Below, piece by piece: positions 19,767-20,548 of a stretch of 20,548 bases of DNA (positions are counted from its first letter, which is position 1; each line of letters begins with the position of its first letter). The stretch spans positions 1 to 20,548 of the IMG/VR virus record IMGVR_UViG_3300042326_001114, one strand, 5' to 3'. The translations under genes were made by a program, and so were the position numbers. Origin of the DNA: a virus. The notes beneath the pieces are model-generated. The model had not been told where the DNA came from and made no database searches. It saw only the letters and a list, made by a program, of their open reading frames with translations.

Positions 19767-20441
19767 TTATCCTTCAAATTTAGATTCTTTAGATTCTGTT
19801 GCAATCCAGTATTGAATGTCAACGGACTTGTTTTTAAACGAGGCAAGGCCTTTTGATGAAATTTCAACATCATAGGCACCAGGAATCATTTTAAGATTTT
19901 CAGTTAAGAATACCATCTTAAATTTCTTTCCGTTACCACTACCTACTTCAATGTGATTTGTGTGAGCAGAATCATCTTTTGCATTAAAGGTTGTCAAAAC
20001 AATTTTATCATCTTTTGACAATACAGCAATGTGTGGAGATTGTAGAACAGAAGCACTCTTTAATAAATCAGCCAAATCTTCTTTGGCCAAAGAAAAAGCA
20101 ATGTCAACTGATGGTAAAGAAAGTTCTTTGTCTGGTGCCGTGACAATCATTTCTTTGACTGTCTTACGATAAGTGGTCGACTTTTTTGGACCAAATTTGA
20201 AAATCACATTCTTATCATCAAAATCGATTTCCGTATTATCGAACATCGAATGAACCGAAAGAAACTGATTCAAATCATAAACACAAAAGTCTTGTGGGAA
20301 CTCATCCTTTAAAGATGCTTTGGCAAGAACAGTTTTGCCAGAGGACATGGTACGAATTGTATTGCCTTTTTTAAATTCCATACCAGAATTAATTGAGGCA
20401 AAGTTTTTTAATACATCAAGTGTATCTTTTGATAATTTCAT
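19767..20441 (-). CDS. 45: gp45 sliding clamp
   Basis: 224 aa (T4: 228). Trimeric DNA clamp giving gp43 processivity and, in T4, the mobile activator of late transcription. The N-terminus MKLSKDTLDVLKNFASINSG is almost identical to T4 gp45. FCVYDLNQFLSVHSMFDN, AKEDLADLLKSASVLQSPHIAV and MIPGAYDVEISSKGLASFKN match the two clamp domains. GGAG lies 6 bases before the ATG. It is first in its transcript, from the promoter at 20467-20495. Its presence together with TATAAATA sites suggests T4-style clamp-dependent late transcription. Confidence 0.97.
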   Translation of the reverse strand: MKLSKDTLDVLKNFASINSGMEFKKGNTIRTMSSGKTVLAKASLKDEFPQDFCVYDLNQFLSVHSMFDNTEIDFDDKNVIFKFGPKKSTTYRKTVKEMIVTAPDKELSLPSVDIAFSLAKEDLADLLKSASVLQSPHIAVLSKDDKIVLTTFNAKDDSAHTNHIEVGSGNGKKFKMVFLTENLKMIPGAYDVEISSKGLASFKNKSVDIQYWIATESKESKFEG

Positions 20442-20466
20442 TTAAATCTCCATCATGTAAAATTTA

Positions 20467-20495
20467 ATAATACTACATTCAAAAACATTTGTCAA
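20467..20495 (-). promoter_or_regulatory. Sigma70 promoter of gp45 and the clamp-loader operon
   Basis: Minus strand TTGACA (20490-20495), 17-base spacer, TATTAT (20467-20472). Start near 20460, giving a leader of about 20 bases to gp45. The -35 begins 1 base after the stop of the upstream partial gene. Confidence 0.8.
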
Positions 20496-20496
20496 G

Positions 20497-20548
20497 TTAT
20501 TCTTTGGAATACTTAACATCATGTTCATACAAAAACATCAAACAACAC
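20497..20548 (-). CDS. 3' end of an upstream gene (partial)
   Basis: One minus-strand frame reads LMFLYEHDVKYSKE to a TAA at 20497-20499; the other frames close sooner. Its stop falls just before the gp45 promoter, as for other gene ends here. Too short to identify. Confidence 0.4.
   Translation of the reverse strand, partial: CCLMFLYEHDVKYSKE

Noticed and set aside
1-20548. CRISPR arrays, integrase/attachment sites, insertion sequences
   Set aside because: No spaced direct repeats, no integrase, and no transposase gene were found. The structured gap at 15878-16074 is only suggestive.

Overview
The window is a piece of an AT-rich T4-like myovirus genome. Two minus-strand blocks carry the recognisable T4 replication core: UvsX, DNA polymerase gp43, RegA, clamp-loader subunits gp62 and gp44, and sliding clamp gp45. 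Small genes with ATGA overlaps, phage tRNAs, Hsp20, a GroES-like co-chaperonin, an IscA-type Fe-S carrier and dCMP deaminase give it the look of phages of streamlined aquatic proteobacteria (pelagimyophage or methylophage type). The host is an inference; no host gene is present.

Layout. 1-5600 (minus): terminator, three small genes, uvsX, a membrane/coiled-coil protein, gp43 (UUG start) and an LSm-like protein, read from a perfect sigma70-type promoter at 5699-5727. 5600-5735 is a divergent switch region that also carries a T4 late promoter (TATAAATA) facing right. 5735-13396 (plus) is one tightly packed operon: two paralogous holin-like proteins, two small genes, CsgF, CsgG, a curlin-repeat protein, a FecR-domain protein, a second larger curlin-repeat protein, a CHASE2-class III adenylate cyclase and a fatty acid desaturase. 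13386-20548 (minus) holds the Fe-S carrier, small genes, three tRNAs (Met, Thr, probable Ile2), GroES, a HExxH protein, dCMP deaminase, several small genes, Hsp20, RegA, gp62, a PD-(D/E)XK-like protein, gp44, a small conserved gene and gp45.

How the parts work together. The minus strand is the early/middle programme. It is driven by at least five promoters that share TTGACA, an exact 17-base spacer and a TATAAT-like -10. The plus operon is probably late. It appears to encode its own type VIII (curli) pore (CsgG/CsgF), two amyloid-like subunits to pass through it, and a FecR plus CHASE2-cyclase pair that could sense the envelope and make cAMP. CsgE is not seen. This curli-plus-cyclase operon is the most striking system in the window.

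Other regulatory features that stand out are a ROSE-like SD-sequestering hairpin before hsp20, a terminator whose loop holds the next promoter's -35 and which leads to an apparently leaderless gene, a possible small RNA at 14668-14731, and an unexplained structured non-coding stretch at 15878-16074. All calls come from reading the sequence; no database search or folding program was run.
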